Assembly: GCA_003152255.1 (NCBI GenBank)
Contig: PLZT01000326.1
Location: 1 to 7,519, forward strand
Direction: 5' to 3'
DNA from: Methylocystaceae bacterium
GTDB taxonomy: Bacteria; Pseudomonadota; Alphaproteobacteria; Rhizobiales; Beijerinckiaceae
Length of the DNA stretch: 7,519 nt
Part shown: positions 5,853 through 7,519 of the stretch, piece by piece
How the letters are laid out: every line of letters starts with the position of its first letter
Position numbering within the stretch: the first letter of the stretch is position 1
Made by a program: the position numbers and the translations under genes
Notes under the pieces: model-generated
Databases searched by the model: none
What the model was told of the DNA's origin: nothing
The model's input: the letters and a program-made list of their open reading frames with translations, nothing else

Positions 5853-7259
5853 GCGCGGCGCGCGAGATTTTACGAGCGGATCGTCGAGCGCGACATCCAC
5901 CGTCACCGGCCCCGCGCCCGTCGTCACCGTCAGCACATTCGCCGCCGGGTCCGCGACCGGCGCTTGCCCAAGTTTCACACGCGCTTCGTTGCGCGTCAGA
6001 ATCCCCGCGCCGACGTAACTCGTCAGCACTTGCGCCTGCTGGCCCGCGTCGATCTGCGCGTCCTCGCCCCAGGCGAATTCGATGTCCTCTTCGCCGAAGT
6101 CTTCGATCAACACGCCGTCGATCAGCCGCTTCACCCACTTTAAAACCGGCCACAGCCCCTCTTCCTCCGCCATCTCCTTCTGCGTCTCGCCGGTCGAGCG
6201 ATTGGTCTGATTGACGAAGGCCTGATGCGAGACGCTGAACGCATAGCAAACGATGCGCGCCAGCCATTCGTCGAACACGCCCTTGAGCTCCGGCTCCTTC
6301 GTCTGAATGAAGGTTTTGGCGACGCCGCCTGGCACGAATTTGGCGCGCCGCCGCGCCGCGAGATCGCCGGTGAAGTAAGCGTCCCAATAGTCCTGAAAAT
6401 TCTTGATTTGATCGGGCGTCCAGCTCTCGGGCACGCCGATCAAGCTCTCGGGGATGTTGCCTTCCGTGAAATGCGACAGGGTGAACATCTGGCGCTTCAA
6501 GGCGATGTTCGCGGTCATCACGATCTGCTCGACCGGGCTGAATCCATAAACGCGATTGGCTCGCGGATTGCGCGGCGCGTAGATGATGTCGCGCGCGGCG
6601 TAATCTATCGCGGGATAGCCCTTCAATATTTGCTGATAGGCGACGGGATGGACCAGCGCGCCCTTGTCATGAAAGGGCTGCGGCGTGCGGCCCCAGTCGT
6701 CGATGACCCGCTTGATCGTCGCGCCGTCGAGCGGATGCAGCGCGACCAATTCGCCGCCGCGCGCGCGCTGGCGCCAAAGCGTCGGCGCGTCGATGACGAA
6801 CAGGTCTTCAAGCAGCATGCGCAGCCAGATCGCGAAGCAATGCTGACCATCGGGCCGCTCGAAAAACCGCGTGAGCTGGTTTATGCGCGCGCCGCCCGGC
6901 CCGGTCGCGCCGCGGCGCGGGCGCAGCGACCACGACATGCGCTCGACCTGATCCTTGCGCGTCTCGATGACGAGCCGCAGCAGATCGTATGTTTCGGCGA
7001 GCGCGCGCAAATCCTCGAAGCCGATCGGCTCATAGGCGCGCGCGCCCGAGACGATGTTGTAGCCCGATGGAAAATCCATCTGCCGCCCGGCGACCTCGGG
7101 CGGCGCGATTGGGCTGAGCGGCGTAAGCGGCCCGAACCAGCCGGAAGGACTGGTCGCGCCGGTCGACGACATGAATTGCGCCTGTCCATAGGCGATGGAC
7201 AGAGCGTGCGGAGCCAGCGACCAGTTCGGGCGCCCAGCCTGCGTATCGCGCGCGGCCAT
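5826..7259 (-). CDS. Phage portal protein
   Basis: The 477-residue protein should form the ring at one head vertex through which DNA is packaged and to which the tail attaches. The sequence follows the pattern of HK97/SPP1-type portals. There is an N-terminal arm, then YEPIGFEDLRALAETYDLLRL (76-96) and ETRKDQVERMSWSLRP (99-114). The RVYGFSPVEQIVMTANIALKR region (236-256) and FTEGNIPESLIGVPESW (264-280) are typical of portal proteins. The segment VNQTNRSTGETQ (349-360) follows, and near the end is GILTRNEARVKLGQAPV (419-435), which resembles the usual portal C-terminal motif. The length is normal. The ATG at 7259 has a GGGAG ribosome site (7268-7272) 8 bases upstream. In standard phages the next gene would be the prohead protease. 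Here two accessory genes come first, starting 40 bases after the portal stop. Confidence 0.92.
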   Translation of the reverse strand: MAARDTQAGRPNWSLAPHALSIAYGQAQFMSSTGATSPSGWFGPLTPLSPIAPPEVAGRQMDFPSGYNIVSGARAYEPIGFEDLRALAETYDLLRLVIETRKDQVERMSWSLRPRRGATGPGGARINQLTRFFERPDGQHCFAIWLRMLLEDLFVIDAPTLWRQRARGGELVALHPLDGATIKRVIDDWGRTPQPFHDKGALVHPVAYQQILKGYPAIDYAARDIIYAPRNPRANRVYGFSPVEQIVMTANIALKRQMFTLSHFTEGNIPESLIGVPESWTPDQIKNFQDYWDAYFTGDLAARRRAKFVPGGVAKTFIQTKEPELKGVFDEWLARIVCYAFSVSHQAFVNQTNRSTGETQKEMAEEEGLWPVLKWVKRLIDGVLIEDFGEEDIEFAWGEDAQIDAGQQAQVLTSYVGAGILTRNEARVKLGQAPVADPAANVLTVTTGAGPVTVDVALDDPLVKSRAPRLTKAAPAP

Positions 7260-7267
7260 GGGTTAAG

Positions 7268-7272
7268 CTCCC
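7268..7272 (-). promoter_or_regulatory. Ribosome binding site of the portal gene
   Basis: GGGAG on the minus strand lies 8 bases before the ATG at 7259 and fixes the portal start. No further good start is visible upstream in the frame. Confidence 0.6.
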
Positions 7273-7362
7273 GCGCGAAAAAGACGCGCGGTCGTGAAGA
7301 CGTGCGGCATGATGGGGCTCTTGGGTTTTTGGGGATTTAAGTTGAATCAAGCGACGGCGCAT

Positions 7363-7416
7363 CCTTCTCCCACTCGTGGGAGAAGGTGGCTCCGCGAAGC
7401 GGAGTCGGATGAGGGT
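7363..7416. repeat. Intergenic palindromic (REP-like) repeat, copy 2
   Basis: Same organisation as copy 1. The first hairpin has arms CCTTCTCCCAC (7363-7373) and GTGGGAGAAGG (7376-7386), followed by a second hairpin CTCCGC-GAA-GCGGAG and the tail GTCGGATGAGGG. The tail and second hairpin are identical to copy 1. The first stem differs from copy 1 by a paired G-C to A-T change that keeps the stem intact. It lies about 100 bases upstream of the portal start. Confidence 0.85.
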
Positions 7417-7447
7417 TTTGGGGAAGGACTCCACCAAGCCGCGGCGG

Positions 7448-7519
7448 CCCTCATCCGACCCTTGCCGTAGCGAGGGCGTCCCCTTCTCCCGCAGGCGGGA
7501 GAAGGGGACGCCCTCGCTA
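7448..7519. repeat. Intergenic palindromic repeat, copy 3 (inverted), with a perfect 25-base-arm palindrome at the window edge
   Basis: The element starts with CCCTCATCCGAC (7448-7459), the reverse complement of the tail of copy 2, so the two copies stand head to head. It then contains a perfect palindrome with left arm 7468-7492 and right arm 7495-7519 around the two bases AG. The inner 12 bases of each arm (CCCTTCTCCCGC and its complement) are the family hairpin; the outer 13 are extra. The window ends exactly at the end of the right arm, so the full extent cannot be seen. Confidence 0.8.

Noticed and set aside
7263..7310. A 15-residue minus-strand frame ending just before the portal start, as a leader peptide
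   Set aside because: It stops three bases before the portal ATG, which is suggestive of coupling. However, it has only a weak ribosome site and no recognisable sequence, and frames this short occur by chance.
1..7519. Gene transfer agent cluster
   Set aside because: The portal-protease-capsid order alone cannot separate a gene transfer agent from a prophage. The inserted genes and repeats are not what I know of the compact RcGTA-type cluster.

Overview
The window is a GC-rich stretch (roughly 60-65% G+C by eye) that reads as part of a tailed-phage head module, most likely a prophage or domesticated prophage in an alphaproteobacterium. The host guess (Hyphomicrobiales such as Methylocystis, Methylosinus or Bradyrhizobium relatives) rests on the base composition, on two intergenic hairpin repeat families that I recognise as common in those genomes, and on the accessory gene families. 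It is inference, not proof.

The phage backbone is on the minus strand and therefore runs from high to low coordinates: portal protein (7259 to 5826), prohead protease with a scaffold-like tail (3455 to 2250), and major capsid protein (1482 to 1, cut by the window edge). This is the usual HK97-type order portal, protease, capsid. A terminase gene would be expected beyond position 7519.

The backbone is interrupted twice by genes that are not structural. Between portal and prohead protease, on the same strand, are a secreted trypsin-like serine protease with a complete His/Asp/Ser triad (5785 to 4397) and a small secreted DUF2380/DUF3280-like protein (4239 to 3661). Between prohead protease and capsid, on the opposite strand, is a DUF1269-type membrane protein (1695 to 2243). 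These look like morons or host genes inserted into the head module. All three act at or beyond the cytoplasmic membrane if their predictions hold, which fits lysogen or host functions better than capsid assembly.

Host-type palindromic repeats lie in three spacers: 1536-1590, 3543-3625, and a head-to-head pair at 7363-7416 and 7448-7519. An intrinsic-terminator-like hairpin sits just upstream of the prohead protease start, reading in the direction of the head genes. An AT-rich island inside the serine protease gene holds three adjacent perfect inverted repeats. Together these suggest a head module invaded by accessory genes and repeats, possibly no longer expressed as one phage transcript. No gene-free stretch exceeds 300 bases, and I see no tRNA, rRNA, CRISPR array, transposase or integrase.
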